From Pseudomonas cichorii (lineage in GTDB: Bacteria > Pseudomonadota > Gammaproteobacteria > Pseudomonadales > Pseudomonadaceae), in the NCBI RefSeq assembly GCF_015471405.1, contig NZ_BLVZ01000018.1, forward strand, positions 1-64,000: DNA of 64,000 nucleotides. Direction: 5' to 3'. A program made the translations under genes and the position numbers. Shown one piece after another: positions 54,826 to 64,000 of this stretch. Under the pieces are notes generated by a model. That model searched no databases. It was not told where the DNA came from and saw nothing but the letters and a program-made list of their open reading frames with translations. How positions within the stretch are numbered: position 1 is the stretch's first letter; each line of letters begins with the position of its first letter.

Positions 54826-57186
54826 ATGCCGCGCTTCCCTGCATTGCCGACTCTGGCTCTGGCCATCATGCTGCCGATGGACAACGTTCTGGCCAACGAA
54901 ACGTCGCAGAGCCTGCGCACGGCAAGCTACAGCATCGCCGCGCAACCACTGGCTTCGGCACTGGCCCAGTTTGCCCGACAGAACAACCTGCAACTGAGTT
55001 TCGATGCTGCCCTGGCCCAAGGCAAGATGGCCCCGGCGATCAGCGGGCAACTCAGTGAGCGCGAAGCCTTGGCCCGGTTGCTCAAGGAATCGGGCTTGAG
55101 CTGGTCACTGACCGACGATCGCATACTGTTGCTGTTCCCCCAGCCTGCCAGCGGCTCGCTTGATCTGGCGCCCTCTCTCATTACTTCCAGCACATTCACA
55201 GAACAGGCCGACGGCCCGGTGCAGGGCTATCGGGCCACCCGCAGCGCGACCGGCAGCAAGACCGACACCGCTCTGCGCGATATTGCGCAGTCGATCCAGG
55301 TCGTGTCGCGCAAGGTGATGGAGGATCAACAAGCCAATAAACTCGCCGATGCCCTGACCAATGTCAGCAGCGTGCAACGCGGCAACTCACATGGCGGCTC
55401 GTCCGAAAGCTTTGTGATCCGCGGCTTCAAAGCTACCAGCTATGCGGTGGACGGGATGTTGATCAACCCGCTGGCATCGCGACCCGAAGCCTTGCGGGAC
55501 CTGGCCAATGTCGAGCGCGCCGAAGTACTCAAGGGACCAGCGTCAGTGCTCTATGGCCGAGGCAATCCCGGTGGCCTGATCAATCTGGTCACCCGCAAGC
55601 CTGAGTTCACGCCCGAAGCGCAGGTCAAACTCCAGGCAGGTTCCTACGATTTCTACCGCCTTGAAGCCAATGCCAGTGGCCCGCTGGACGAAGCCAGGAC
55701 CCTTGCCGGGCGCATGACAGTCGCCACGCAGACCGAGCGAGGCTTTCGTGACACGTTCCGTGACAGCAAACGCACCTACCTTGCTCCGACCCTGCGCTGG
55801 GAGCCCACCGAAACCACGCGGGTCGATGGCGGCATGGAATATATCGACCAGACCAGCCCGTTCGACCGCGGCCTGATCCCGGTCAACGGCAAGATCAACA
55901 TGAGTGCCGACCGCTATCTGGGCGAACCCTGGGCACGTGACAAGGCCAACAAGTTTGCGCTCTGGTATCGCGCCGAGCATGACGTCAATGACTGGCTGAC
56001 CCTGCGCCAGATGACCCGCTGGGATCAGTCGCACAAGGACCGTTACGTCGTCGACCTGCGAACCCTCGGTTCGGATGGCCGCACCCTTGCCCGTCGCGCC
56101 ACTGACGGAGAAGAACGCATCAAGACCCTGGACATGCAATTCGAAGCCATTGCCCGGTTCGCCACAGGCGGCCTGAACCATACAGTGCTTGCCGGTTTTG
56201 AATACATCGACGGCAAGCGCCGCAGCCGCAGTGATCGCGCCACGCTGACCTCCATCGATATTTTCAATCCGGTCTACGGCGCTACACCCGGTCCTTTTGC
56301 ATTCAGTGAAAAGGCCAGTTTCGACCTGAGCGCCTACAGCTTTTACCTGCAGGACCAGATCGACCTGAGTGAACAGTGGAAGCTGATCCTCGGCGCCCGC
56401 TACGATGAGACGCAGCAGAAGAACAGCACTATCAGTGCCGATAACACTCCTCCTACCGACATTGATCCCAACAAAGTCTCGCCACGTATCGGCCTGGTTT
56501 ACCAACCAACCAACTGGCTTGCGCTCTACGCCAGCTACAGCACCTCATTCACACCGCAGAGCGACATCCAGCGCAACAGCAAGCCTCTGGACCCGGAGGA
56601 AGGCGTTCAGTATGAAGTCGGAGCAAAATTCGATCTGATCCCGGATCGCCTGAGCGCCACCTTGTCCGCCTTCGAGATCACCCGCCAGAACGTTGCCGCG
56701 ACAGATCCCGAAGACGATAACTATTCGGTACAGACCGGCGAGCAACGTGTGCGCGGTGTCGAACTGGACGTCAGCGGTACACCGCTGGAAGGCTGGGAGA
56801 TCATCGGCAATATCAGCGCGCTGAACGCTGAAGTGACCAAGGACACCACCATCCAGGTCGGCAACAAGCTTGAAGGCGTGCCGACCCTGAGTGGTTCGCT
56901 GTGGTCCAGTTACCAGTTGCAGGAAGGTGCGCTGAGAGGATTGGGCTTCGGTGCCGGAGTGGTTGCCGTCGGCGAGCGCGAGGGCAATATCGACAACACC
57001 TATGACGTGGGCGGCTATGCCCGGATCGACGCCAGCCTGTTTTACGACATCGATGAAAACATCCGGGTATCGCTCAATGGCCGCAACCTGACCGACCGCA
57101 AGTACATCGAAACCGTTGCCAGTACCGATGGTAACTATGCTGGAGCACCGGCATCGGTGGTCGCGACCTTGAGTGCCAGGTTCTAG
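54826..57186 (+). CDS. TonB-dependent siderophore receptor (transducer type)
   Basis: A 786-residue outer-membrane receptor with a signal peptide ending at VLA. The N-terminal STN signalling domain (ASYSIAAQPLASALAQFARQ, ISGQLSEREALARLLKESGL) contacts the FecR-like protein. A plug domain follows (LRDIAQSIQVVSRKVMEDQQ, RGFKATSYAVDGM, LKGPASVLYGRGNPGGLINL), then a 22-stranded barrel ending GRNLTDRKYIET...VVATLSARF with the C-terminal Phe. It imports a ferric siderophore of unknown type, likely a heterologous one, and switches on its own expression. Confidence 0.95.
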   Translation: MPRFPALPTLALAIMLPMDNVLANETSQSLRTASYSIAAQPLASALAQFARQNNLQLSFDAALAQGKMAPAISGQLSEREALARLLKESGLSWSLTDDRILLLFPQPASGSLDLAPSLITSSTFTEQADGPVQGYRATRSATGSKTDTALRDIAQSIQVVSRKVMEDQQANKLADALTNVSSVQRGNSHGGSSESFVIRGFKATSYAVDGMLINPLASRPEALRDLANVERAEVLKGPASVLYGRGNPGGLINLVTRKPEFTPEAQVKLQAGSYDFYRLEANASGPLDEARTLAGRMTVATQTERGFRDTFRDSKRTYLAPTLRWEPTETTRVDGGMEYIDQTSPFDRGLIPVNGKINMSADRYLGEPWARDKANKFALWYRAEHDVNDWLTLRQMTRWDQSHKDRYVVDLRTLGSDGRTLARRATDGEERIKTLDMQFEAIARFATGGLNHTVLAGFEYIDGKRRSRSDRATLTSIDIFNPVYGATPGPFAFSEKASFDLSAYSFYLQDQIDLSEQWKLILGARYDETQQKNSTISADNTPPTDIDPNKVSPRIGLVYQPTNWLALYASYSTSFTPQSDIQRNSKPLDPEEGVQYEVGAKFDLIPDRLSATLSAFEITRQNVAATDPEDDNYSVQTGEQRVRGVELDVSGTPLEGWEIIGNISALNAEVTKDTTIQVGNKLEGVPTLSGSLWSSYQLQEGALRGLGFGAGVVAVGEREGNIDNTYDVGGYARIDASLFYDIDENIRVSLNGRNLTDRKYIETVASTDGNYAGAPASVVATLSARF

Positions 57187-57238
57187 GGCGACATATCTCT
57201 GCATTTAGTGAATGAGTTCGTTCCTACAGATTAATGCC

Positions 57239-57378
57239 GATCAGTTAAGGTCAATGAATCACTTTGTGGGAGGCAGCTTGCTGGCGACTTCAGCGTACGA
57301 CGCAGAATATCTGCCAGTTTCAGGCCTTTTTCGCCAGCAAGCTGCCTCCCACAAGTGTTGTTTGTGCCTTAACTGATC
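57239..57378. repeat. Pseudomonas REP-type inverted repeat pair
   Basis: A perfect 24-base inverted repeat (arms 57264-57287 and 57331-57354) contains the GTGGGAGGCAGCTTGCTGGCGA core typical of Pseudomonas REP elements. It is bracketed by a 12-base inverted pair (GATCAGTTAAGG at 57239 and its complement at 57367). The layout is that of a REPIN between the convergent receptor and efflux genes. Confidence 0.85.
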
Positions 57379-57413
57379 TGCATTACTCCCAGGTACGGAT
57401 GCATTCGCGAGAT

Positions 57414-58811
57414 TCAGTTCCACCCTCCGCCCATCACCTTATACAAGGTAACTCTGTTGCTCTGCTCGGCCAGTCGCAAACTGATCAAATCCTGTTGGGC
57501 GCTATACAGCGACCGCTGTGCGGTCAGTGCTTCGAGGTAGCTTTGCGAGCCGCCGCGATAAAGTGCATCGGCCAGCTCGAAGCTTTTGCGACTGGCATCG
57601 GTCAAGGCCTGCTGCGCCGCAAGCCGCTCATCCAGCGTGCTGCGAACCGCCAAAGCATCGGCCACTTCCCTGAAGGCACTCTGAATGCTCTGCTGATAGG
57701 TCTGGACCTGAATTTCACGCTCGACCCTGGCGGCATCCAGCGTTGCGCGGTTGGCGCCAGCATCGAAGATCGGCACGCTGATGCTCGGGGCAAAAGTCCA
57801 GGCACCGCTACCGGCCTTGAACAGGCTGGAGAGGCTTGAACTGGCAGAACCGGCATTGGCCGTCAGGCTGATTGTCGGGAAGAATGCCGCACGTGCAGCA
57901 CCGATATCGATACTGGCCGACTTGAGGCTGTGTTCGGCAGCCAGCACATCAGGCCGACGCTGCAACAGACTGGATGGCAACTCATCCGGTACCTGAACCA
58001 GTTGCGCAGCCGATTGCAGATCAGTACCCGGCAACATGTCATCAGGAATATCACTCCCCACCAGCAAGCGCAGCGCGTTCTGATCTTGAAGAATCTGGCT
58101 GGCATAGACCGCCACATCACCCCGCGCCGACTCCACGGTGGTCTGGGCCTGCGCCAGAGACAGACCGGAAGACCCGCCCAACGCATGACTGCGCTGAGTC
58201 AGTTCATAAGTCTGCTGCTGGCTGGCAAGCGTTTCCCGAGCCAGTTGCAAGAGCTGGTTATCCGCCGCCAGAGTCAGCCAGGCTGTCGCCACTTCGGCCA
58301 CCAGGCTGATCTGGGTACTGCGCCGGGTTTCGGTGAGGGCCAGATAATCCTCCAGCGCTTCGTCCTGAAGATTCTGTATCCGTCCGAAAACATCCAGCTC
58401 ATAACTGGTCATGCCCACCTGTGCGCTGTATTCATGACTGGTCGTGGCTGTGCCGCTGCTGGACATGGCTCCCGGCGTACGGCTTTGGGTACCGCTGACG
58501 CCAGCACTGAGGGTCGGCAGGCTCGCCGCCCGCTGGATACGGTACTGAGCCTGAGCCTTTTCGATGTTCAGGCTGGCCAGACGCAGATCGCGGTTATTGG
58601 CCAGGGCCAATGCCTGCAACTTCACCAGACGGCTATCGGTGAAGAATGTCTGCCACTCGACAGAAGCGGCCGTCGTGCCTGAATCGGCAGCTTTCAGCGG
58701 CAACCATTGCTCGGCGACCGGGGCCTCGGGGCGCTGATACTCGGGTGCCAGATTGATACAACCGCCGAGCAGCGCCAGAGCGGCTGGCAAAAGCCAATGC
58801 AACTTGATCAT
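57414..58811 (-). CDS. RND efflux outer-membrane channel (OprM-like lipoprotein)
   Basis: A 465-residue outer-membrane factor with lipoprotein signal (LLPAALALLGGC) and the TolC/OprM double repeat: AQYRIQRAASLPTLSAGVSG and AARAAFFPTISLTANAGSAS, PSISVPIFDAGANRATLDAA. It forms the exit duct of the pump. It overlaps the pump gene by four bases, so the three pump genes are one operon. Confidence 0.94.
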   Translation of the reverse strand: MIKLHWLLPAALALLGGCINLAPEYQRPEAPVAEQWLPLKAADSGTTAASVEWQTFFTDSRLVKLQALALANNRDLRLASLNIEKAQAQYRIQRAASLPTLSAGVSGTQSRTPGAMSSSGTATTSHEYSAQVGMTSYELDVFGRIQNLQDEALEDYLALTETRRSTQISLVAEVATAWLTLAADNQLLQLARETLASQQQTYELTQRSHALGGSSGLSLAQAQTTVESARGDVAVYASQILQDQNALRLLVGSDIPDDMLPGTDLQSAAQLVQVPDELPSSLLQRRPDVLAAEHSLKSASIDIGAARAAFFPTISLTANAGSASSSLSSLFKAGSGAWTFAPSISVPIFDAGANRATLDAARVEREIQVQTYQQSIQSAFREVADALAVRSTLDERLAAQQALTDASRKSFELADALYRGGSQSYLEALTAQRSLYSAQQDLISLRLAEQSNRVTLYKVMGGGWN

Positions 58812-61800
58812 GCGTCACCTGCGGAGACTGTTTGAGTGGAGGTCGAGGCCCAAGAACGGCTGGCAAAACTCCGACGAACCAGAACGAAGAACAGCGGCAC
58901 GAAGAAGATTCCCAATACGGTGGCGCTGAACATGCCGCCCAATACGCCTGTCCCGATGGCCTGACGCCCCGCAGAACCTGCACCGGAACTCAAGACCAGT
59001 GGCAATACGCCAAACATGAACGCCAGGGAAGTCATCAGAATCGGCCTGAGACGTTGACGCGCCGCAATCAGAATCGCGTCCTGCAGGTTCTTGCCATGTT
59101 CCTGAAGGTGCTTGGCGAATTCGACGATCAGAATGGCGTTCTTGGCCGCCAGCCCAACCGTCGTCAGCAATCCCACCTGAAAGTACACGTCATTGCTCAA
59201 ACCACTGAAGCGGGTCGCCAGCACTGCACCGACCACACCCAGCGGCACGACCAGCATTACCGAGAAAGGTACAGACCAGCTTTCATACAACGCCGCCAGA
59301 CAAAGGAACACGAACAGCACCGAAATCCCGTAGAGCAGCGGAGCCTGGGAGCCGGACAGTCGCAACTGATAAGACTGGCCGGTCCACTCATAGCCGATGC
59401 CTTCAGGCAATTGCTTGATGATCGCCTCAACAGCCGCCATGGCATCGCCGGAACTCACTCCTGGCGCCGGATCACCGACCACCTCCAGCGACGAATTGCC
59501 GTTGTAGCGTTCCAGCAAGGGCGAACCGTAGCTCCAGGCGCTACTGGCGAAAGAAGAAAACGGCACCATTTCATCGTTGCTGTTGCGCACGTACCAATGA
59601 TCCAGATCCGCCGCCTGCATACGGGATGAGGCTTCGCCCTGAACGTAGACTTTCTTGACACGCCCTTGATTGAGGAAGTCATTGACGTAAGTGCCGCCCA
59701 GTGCGGTAGACAGGGTGGAATTGATATCGCTGGTACTCAGGCCCAAGGCTCCTGCCTTGCGATCATCGATGCTGACTTTCAACTGAGGCGTGTCATCCAG
59801 GCCGTTACTGCGCACGCCCAATAACCGAGGGTCCTTCCTGGCCAGTTCGATGAACTGCTCACGAGCCGCGACCAGCGCCTCATGCCCTAGCCCGCCAAGG
59901 TCCTTGAGTTGTAAATCGAACCCCGAACTTTGCCCCAGCCCCCGAACCGCCGGGGGCTGCATGACGAATACAGACGCATCGCCAATGCTCGACAACGCAA
60001 GGGTCGCCCGCTGGGCTATGGAGGCCGCATCCTGCCCTTTCCCAAGACGCTGGCTCCAGTCCCTGAGTTTGATAAAGGACCTGCCGGTGTTCTGGCTGTT
60101 ACCGCCCATGCCCATCCCCGTAATGGTGATCAGGGACTCGACTTCCGGCTGTTCGAGCATGTAACTCTCGTATTGCCTCATCACCGCCTGGGTACGGCTG
60201 TCGGTAGCGCCCACCGGCAACTGGACCTGAGCCATGAGCATGCCTTGGTCTTCATCCGGCAGAAACGAGGTCGGCAGGCTGGCATAAGCGGCGGCCATGG
60301 CCAGCAATATCAGCGCATACGCCAACAGACTGCGACGCCCACGCTTCAGCATGCCGCCCACAAGATGCTGGTAATCGTCGGCACCGCGCTCGAAGGTCCG
60401 GTTGAACCAGCCGAAGAAACCGCCACGCGGGGTATGCCCCTGGGCATCGGACGGCTTGAGCATAGTGGCGCACAAGGCTGGCGTCAGGGTCATGGCCACC
60501 AGCACGGAGAGCAACATGGCAGAAACGATGGTCACCGAAAACTGCCGGTAGATGATCCCCGTGGAGCCGCCAAAAAACGCCATGGGTATGAAAACAGCGC
60601 TCAACACCAGAGCGATGCCGATCAAAGCACTGGTGATTTCATTCATGGACTGTCGGGTGGCCTCAAGGGCAGACAGCTTCTGCTCGCCCATGACCCGCTC
60701 GACGTTCTCCACCACCACAATGGCGTCGTCCACCAGCAAACCGATGGCCAGCACCATGGCAAACATGGTCAGGGTGTTGATCGAGTAACCGAACAACGCC
60801 AGTACGCCAAAAGTCCCCAGCAGTACCACCGGCACCGTGATCGCCGGAATCAGCGTGGCTCGCAGGTTCTGCAGAAACAGGAACATGATGAGCACCACCA
60901 GAACGATGGCCTCGCCCAGGGATTTGACGACCTCCTCGATGGACAGACTCACGAAAGGCGTGGTGTCGTAGACAATCACGTTTTTCAACTGCATTTGCGT
61001 GGGGTAGAACGGCTCCAGCTCCTTGAGCTTGGCCTTCACGGCTTCCCCGACGCTCAAGGCATTGGCACCGGCCGCCAGTTGCACGCCCATGGCCGCAGCC
61101 GGCTTGCCGTTGAGCGCTGAGGTCACGTCATAACTTTCGCTGCCCAGCTCGACCCGCGCCACATCGCCCAGCAACACCACTGCCCCGTCGCTGGAAGACT
61201 TGACCACCACATTGCGAAACTCTTCAGCCGTCTGCAACTTGCTGCGGGCGCTGATGGTGGCGTTCAGTTGCTGACCAGCCACGGCGGGCAAGGCACCCAA
61301 CTGCCCGGCGGAAACCTCAGTATTCTGTGCCTCCAGAGCGCTACTGATATCGGAGGGCATCAAGGCATATTTTTCCAGCTTGCCCGGATCCAGCCAGATC
61401 CGCATGGCATAACCCGACCCCATGGTCTGAACATCGCCCACACCATCGACACGGCTGATCTGGTCGAGCAAGGTGCTGGAGATGTAATCGCCGATCTGGG
61501 TGCCGGTAACGCTTTCGTTATCGGAGGCCAGGGCTGCAATCATCAGAAAGTCCGAGCCGCCCTTGGTCACCGTCAGGCCTTCGCTCTGCACCGACTGAGG
61601 CAATCGCGATTCGGCCTGTTGCAGTTTGTTCTGCACTTGCATCTGCGCCACATCCGGGTCAGTACCAGCGGCGAAGGTCAGGTTGATACTGGCGCTGCCC
61701 GCTGAGCTGCTGGAGGCCGACATGTAGGTCAGGTTATCCAGCCCTTTCATCTGCTGCTCGATGACCTGGGTCACCGAGTCTTCAACCGTCTTGGCCGATG

Positions 61801-61954
61801 CGCCGGTGTAAGTGGCCGAGATTCGCACGGTCGGCGGGGCGATGTCCGGGTATTGCTCCAGCGGCAACTGGCTGATGGATAAAGCGCCGCCGAGCATGAT
61901 GCAGATGGCGATGACCCAGGCAAAGATCGGCCTGTCGATAAAGAAGCGCGCCAT
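58808..61954 (-). CDS. RND efflux pump inner-membrane transporter (AcrB/MexB-like)
   Basis: A 1048-residue HAE1-family RND transporter: MARFFIDRPIFAWVIAICIM at the N-terminus, the TM4 proton-relay motif GLLVDDAIVVVENVERVM with paired Asp, and the FFGGSTGIIYRQFSVTIVSA region. Two large periplasmic loops and twelve membrane segments are present. It exports hydrophobic compounds in exchange for protons. It lies two bases after the membrane-fusion gene. Confidence 0.96.
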   Translation of the reverse strand: MARFFIDRPIFAWVIAICIMLGGALSISQLPLEQYPDIAPPTVRISATYTGASAKTVEDSVTQVIEQQMKGLDNLTYMSASSSSAGSASINLTFAAGTDPDVAQMQVQNKLQQAESRLPQSVQSEGLTVTKGGSDFLMIAALASDNESVTGTQIGDYISSTLLDQISRVDGVGDVQTMGSGYAMRIWLDPGKLEKYALMPSDISSALEAQNTEVSAGQLGALPAVAGQQLNATISARSKLQTAEEFRNVVVKSSSDGAVVLLGDVARVELGSESYDVTSALNGKPAAAMGVQLAAGANALSVGEAVKAKLKELEPFYPTQMQLKNVIVYDTTPFVSLSIEEVVKSLGEAIVLVVLIMFLFLQNLRATLIPAITVPVVLLGTFGVLALFGYSINTLTMFAMVLAIGLLVDDAIVVVENVERVMGEQKLSALEATRQSMNEITSALIGIALVLSAVFIPMAFFGGSTGIIYRQFSVTIVSAMLLSVLVAMTLTPALCATMLKPSDAQGHTPRGGFFGWFNRTFERGADDYQHLVGGMLKRGRRSLLAYALILLAMAAAYASLPTSFLPDEDQGMLMAQVQLPVGATDSRTQAVMRQYESYMLEQPEVESLITITGMGMGGNSQNTGRSFIKLRDWSQRLGKGQDAASIAQRATLALSSIGDASVFVMQPPAVRGLGQSSGFDLQLKDLGGLGHEALVAAREQFIELARKDPRLLGVRSNGLDDTPQLKVSIDDRKAGALGLSTSDINSTLSTALGGTYVNDFLNQGRVKKVYVQGEASSRMQAADLDHWYVRNSNDEMVPFSSFASSAWSYGSPLLERYNGNSSLEVVGDPAPGVSSGDAMAAVEAIIKQLPEGIGYEWTGQSYQLRLSGSQAPLLYGISVLFVFLCLAALYESWSVPFSVMLVVPLGVVGAVLATRFSGLSNDVYFQVGLLTTVGLAAKNAILIVEFAKHLQEHGKNLQDAILIAARQRLRPILMTSLAFMFGVLPLVLSSGAGSAGRQAIGTGVLGGMFSATVLGIFFVPLFFVLVRRSFASRSWASTSTQTVSAGDA

Positions 61955-61956
61955 GT

Positions 61957-63132
61957 TCAGCCCTCCTTCGCAACAGTGGCGAGCGACACTTGCTTGCTGG
62001 TAGCCACTACTTCGGCACCAACCCGCACCTTCTGCCCGCCTTCGACAATCACCTGATCACCCGCCGTCAGGCCGGAGGTCACCCACCATTGATTGCCCAC
62101 CGCCCGGTCAATCGTCAGCACTCGCTGCTCGACCTTGCCATTGACCACTACCAGCACGGTAGTCACGCCACTGGCGCTACGACTCACGGCCTGCTGCGGA
62201 ACCAGAATCGCCTTGTTGTCCCGAGCCTGTTCAAGCACGGCCCGCACATACATGCCAGGCAACAACAGTCGATCTGGATTGGCGAACCGGGCACGCAGGG
62301 TCACAGTGCCGGTTCCTTCATTGACGCTGACGCCACTGAACTGCAAACGACCTTCCCCGGGATAAATGCTGCCATCTTCAAGCTTGAGGCTGATGTTCAC
62401 TGCGCCATCGCTGTTGGCTTGCAGCACGCCGCTGGCCAGATCGCGCTTGAGACGCAGCAACTCCGTGGTGGATTGCGTGACATCGACATAGATCGGGTCC
62501 AGTTGCTGCACAGTCGTCAACGCCGCGTCCTGATTGGCCACGACCAAAGCGCCGGGTGTCACGGTGGATGTTTCGATGCGCCCGCTGATCGGCGAAGTGA
62601 TACGGGTGTAGGCAAGATTGATACGCGCGGTTTCTACACCGGCCTGCGCAACCTGCAACTCGGCCTCAGCGCTGAGCAGGCTGGCCTGAGCATCTTCGTT
62701 ATCCTGCTGGCTGATGGCATCGATCCTTGCCAACTGGACATTACGCTTGGCCGTGGCCTGCGCCGACTTAAGGGTCGCACGGGCTTTGGCCAATGTTGCC
62801 TGGGCTTCAGCCAGCGCCGCTCTGTAGGTAGCGCCATCAAGCTGGTACAGAGCCTCCCCGGCCTTGACTTCAGCGCCTTCGGTAAACAGTCGTTGCTGCA
62901 CGATACCGCCAACCTGCGGCCTGATCTCTGCCACCATGAAGGCCTGCGTACGCCCGGCCAGTTCGCTGGTCAGCACCTGACTCTGTGGTTGAACGCTGAT
63001 CACTGAAACCTTGGGCAATACCGCGACAGGCGCAGGCGCCTGCGGCGAACAACCGCTCAACAGGCTTAAAAGAGCGACATAAAGAACGAATGTGGCAGTC
63101 ACCAGATATTTGGCGAAGATTTTGATCGACAT
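61957..63132 (-). CDS. RND efflux periplasmic adaptor (MexA-like)
   Basis: A 391-residue membrane-fusion protein with a lipobox (LLSLLSGC). The lipoyl-type halves (VGGIVQQRLFTEGAEVKAGE; ITSPISGRIETSTVTPGALV) enclose an alpha-hairpin (ATLAKARATLKSAQATAKRN). It joins pump and channel. First gene of the operon; the gap to the divergent kinase (63,133-63,283) should hold the promoters. Confidence 0.95.
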   Translation of the reverse strand: MSIKIFAKYLVTATFVLYVALLSLLSGCSPQAPAPVAVLPKVSVISVQPQSQVLTSELAGRTQAFMVAEIRPQVGGIVQQRLFTEGAEVKAGEALYQLDGATYRAALAEAQATLAKARATLKSAQATAKRNVQLARIDAISQQDNEDAQASLLSAEAELQVAQAGVETARINLAYTRITSPISGRIETSTVTPGALVVANQDAALTTVQQLDPIYVDVTQSTTELLRLKRDLASGVLQANSDGAVNISLKLEDGSIYPGEGRLQFSGVSVNEGTGTVTLRARFANPDRLLLPGMYVRAVLEQARDNKAILVPQQAVSRSASGVTTVLVVVNGKVEQRVLTIDRAVGNQWWVTSGLTAGDQVIVEGGQKVRVGAEVVATSKQVSLATVAKEG

Positions 63133-63283
63133 AAATGCCTCTACAAGACGTTGTGGCTTGGGCCTGTCGCCATGTTGTGAGGCAAATGTGCAGGAAAATT
63201 GAAGATTGCCCTCGCCGCTTGAATCTTCGCCGCCAGCGGGCCTAAATGAGCGGCCTCTTCATCGACATAAATGTGCAAACCCC

Positions 63284-64000
63284 ATGAAATTGAGTATCTC
63301 CACCAAACTCTTCATTGCGGTCCTGACCGGCGTGCTGTTTGTCATCCTGAGCATGGGTCTGACTGCGAACTGGAGCTTTGGTCGTGGCTTTCTGGGCTAT
63401 CTCAATGAACAGGGCATGCAGCGGATGACGCCGATCCTGCCAAAGCTTGCTGCCGCTTATGCCCACGAAGGTAACTGGGAGTTTCTGCGCCACAACAGGG
63501 ATCGCTGGTTTGAAATCATGCGTCCCGACCATGATGAAGAAGAACGCATGACCACCGCCCCCAGGACCATGCAGACTTCAGACCTGACAGGCGCAGTGCT
63601 TCGTCTGGCGTTGCTGGATGAGCACAAGCGCCAAGTGATGGGATATTCGGGCTTGAATGACGATGACTATATGCGCCCCATCGAAGTGGATGGCAAAACC
63701 GTCGGCTGGCTGGCCATCACACCTTTCCAGAGCGTCAGTGAAGCCGGTGGCGAACGCTTTCAGCAATACCAGCTGCGCGCCAGCCTGGGCATGGGCGTGC
63801 TGTCACTGGTGCTGGCCATGCTGATTGCCTGGTGGATCGCCCGAACCCTGCTTGACCCGGTAAAGCGCGTGGCGGCGGCTACGCATCGACTGGCCGCTGG
63901 CGAGTACAGCAGCCGGGTGGTTGTGTCCTCCAACGACGAAGTCGGGCAACTGGCCCGCGACTTCAACCAGTTGGCCTACACCCTGGAGCGCAACGAACGC
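63284..64000 (+). CDS. Sensor histidine kinase, N-terminal part
   Basis: 239 codons of a two-component kinase that runs off the right edge. A first membrane helix (KLFIAVLTGVLFVILSMGLT), a periplasmic sensor loop (about 35-165), a second helix (LGMGVLSLVLAMLIAWWIA) and a HAMP domain (LLDPVKRVAAATHRLAAGEY, NDEVGQLARDFNQLAYTLE) are visible. The arrangement is BaeS-like. Being divergent from the efflux operon, it probably senses envelope stress and controls the pump through a response regulator beyond the edge. Confidence 0.88.
   Translation, partial: MKLSISTKLFIAVLTGVLFVILSMGLTANWSFGRGFLGYLNEQGMQRMTPILPKLAAAYAHEGNWEFLRHNRDRWFEIMRPDHDEEERMTTAPRTMQTSDLTGAVLRLALLDEHKRQVMGYSGLNDDDYMRPIEVDGKTVGWLAITPFQSVSEAGGERFQQYQLRASLGMGVLSLVLAMLIAWWIARTLLDPVKRVAAATHRLAAGEYSSRVVVSSNDEVGQLARDFNQLAYTLERNER

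Overview
The window is Pseudomonas chromosome carrying most of a lambdoid siphophage prophage. Pseudomonas is indicated by DUF1654 and DUF1652 family proteins, a REP-type inverted repeat, a MexAB-OprM-type efflux operon and a FecIR/TonB receptor cassette. I cannot fix the species; a member of the syringae or fluorescens group is plausible.

The prophage runs from beyond the left edge to an att scar at about 47,667-47,723, where the 3' part of a tRNA-Leu(UAA) sits next to the integrase. From 1 to 28,974 genes read leftward. In transcription order these are a Cro-like repressor, a Rha/KilAC antirepressor, O-like and P-like replication proteins with an iteron origin inside the O gene, nin-type nucleases and a second tyrosine recombinase, a Q-like regulator, part of a lysis cassette, an HNH protein, HK97-type packaging and head genes, and lambda-type tail genes (V, G/T with a frameshift site, tape measure, M, L, K, I, J). 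No endolysin gene is visible. The immunity region has a LexA-like CI repressor, three operator sites between cI and cro, and two more in a strong promoter at 30,560-30,602 that faces right. This is the equivalent of lambda PL.

The outstanding system is in this PL operon: a diversity-generating retroelement (DGR). It comprises an Avd accessory protein (35,453-35,809), a template repeat (TR, 35,975-36,074), a reverse transcriptase with the DGR-type IGxxxSQ and YVDD motifs (to 37,330), and three homologous target genes ending in lectin-type variable repeats (VR). VR2 and VR3 differ from the TR at 12 and 13 positions, every one an adenine in the TR. The third repeat (VR1) has drifted at non-adenine positions too. 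The targets are small stand-alone proteins in a repressor-controlled early operon, not the receptor-binding tail protein diversified in the classic Bordetella phage.

The rest of the PL operon (37,230-47,536) holds a GIY-YIG protein, a YejK/NdpA-like nucleoid protein, two DNA methyltransferases, a cupin-like protein, an ASCH-like protein, several small unknowns, a DUF4224 excisionase-like protein and the integrase. Two small genes with strong ribosome binding sites lie on the opposite strand in this operon, and a third lies in the tail operon.

Right of the att scar is ordinary chromosome: small accessory proteins and an HNH protein, tRNA-Cys, a periplasmic DUF4432 protein, an ECF sigma/anti-sigma/TonB-receptor iron-uptake unit, and an RND efflux operon (MFP, pump, outer-membrane channel) divergent from a sensor kinase that runs off the right edge.
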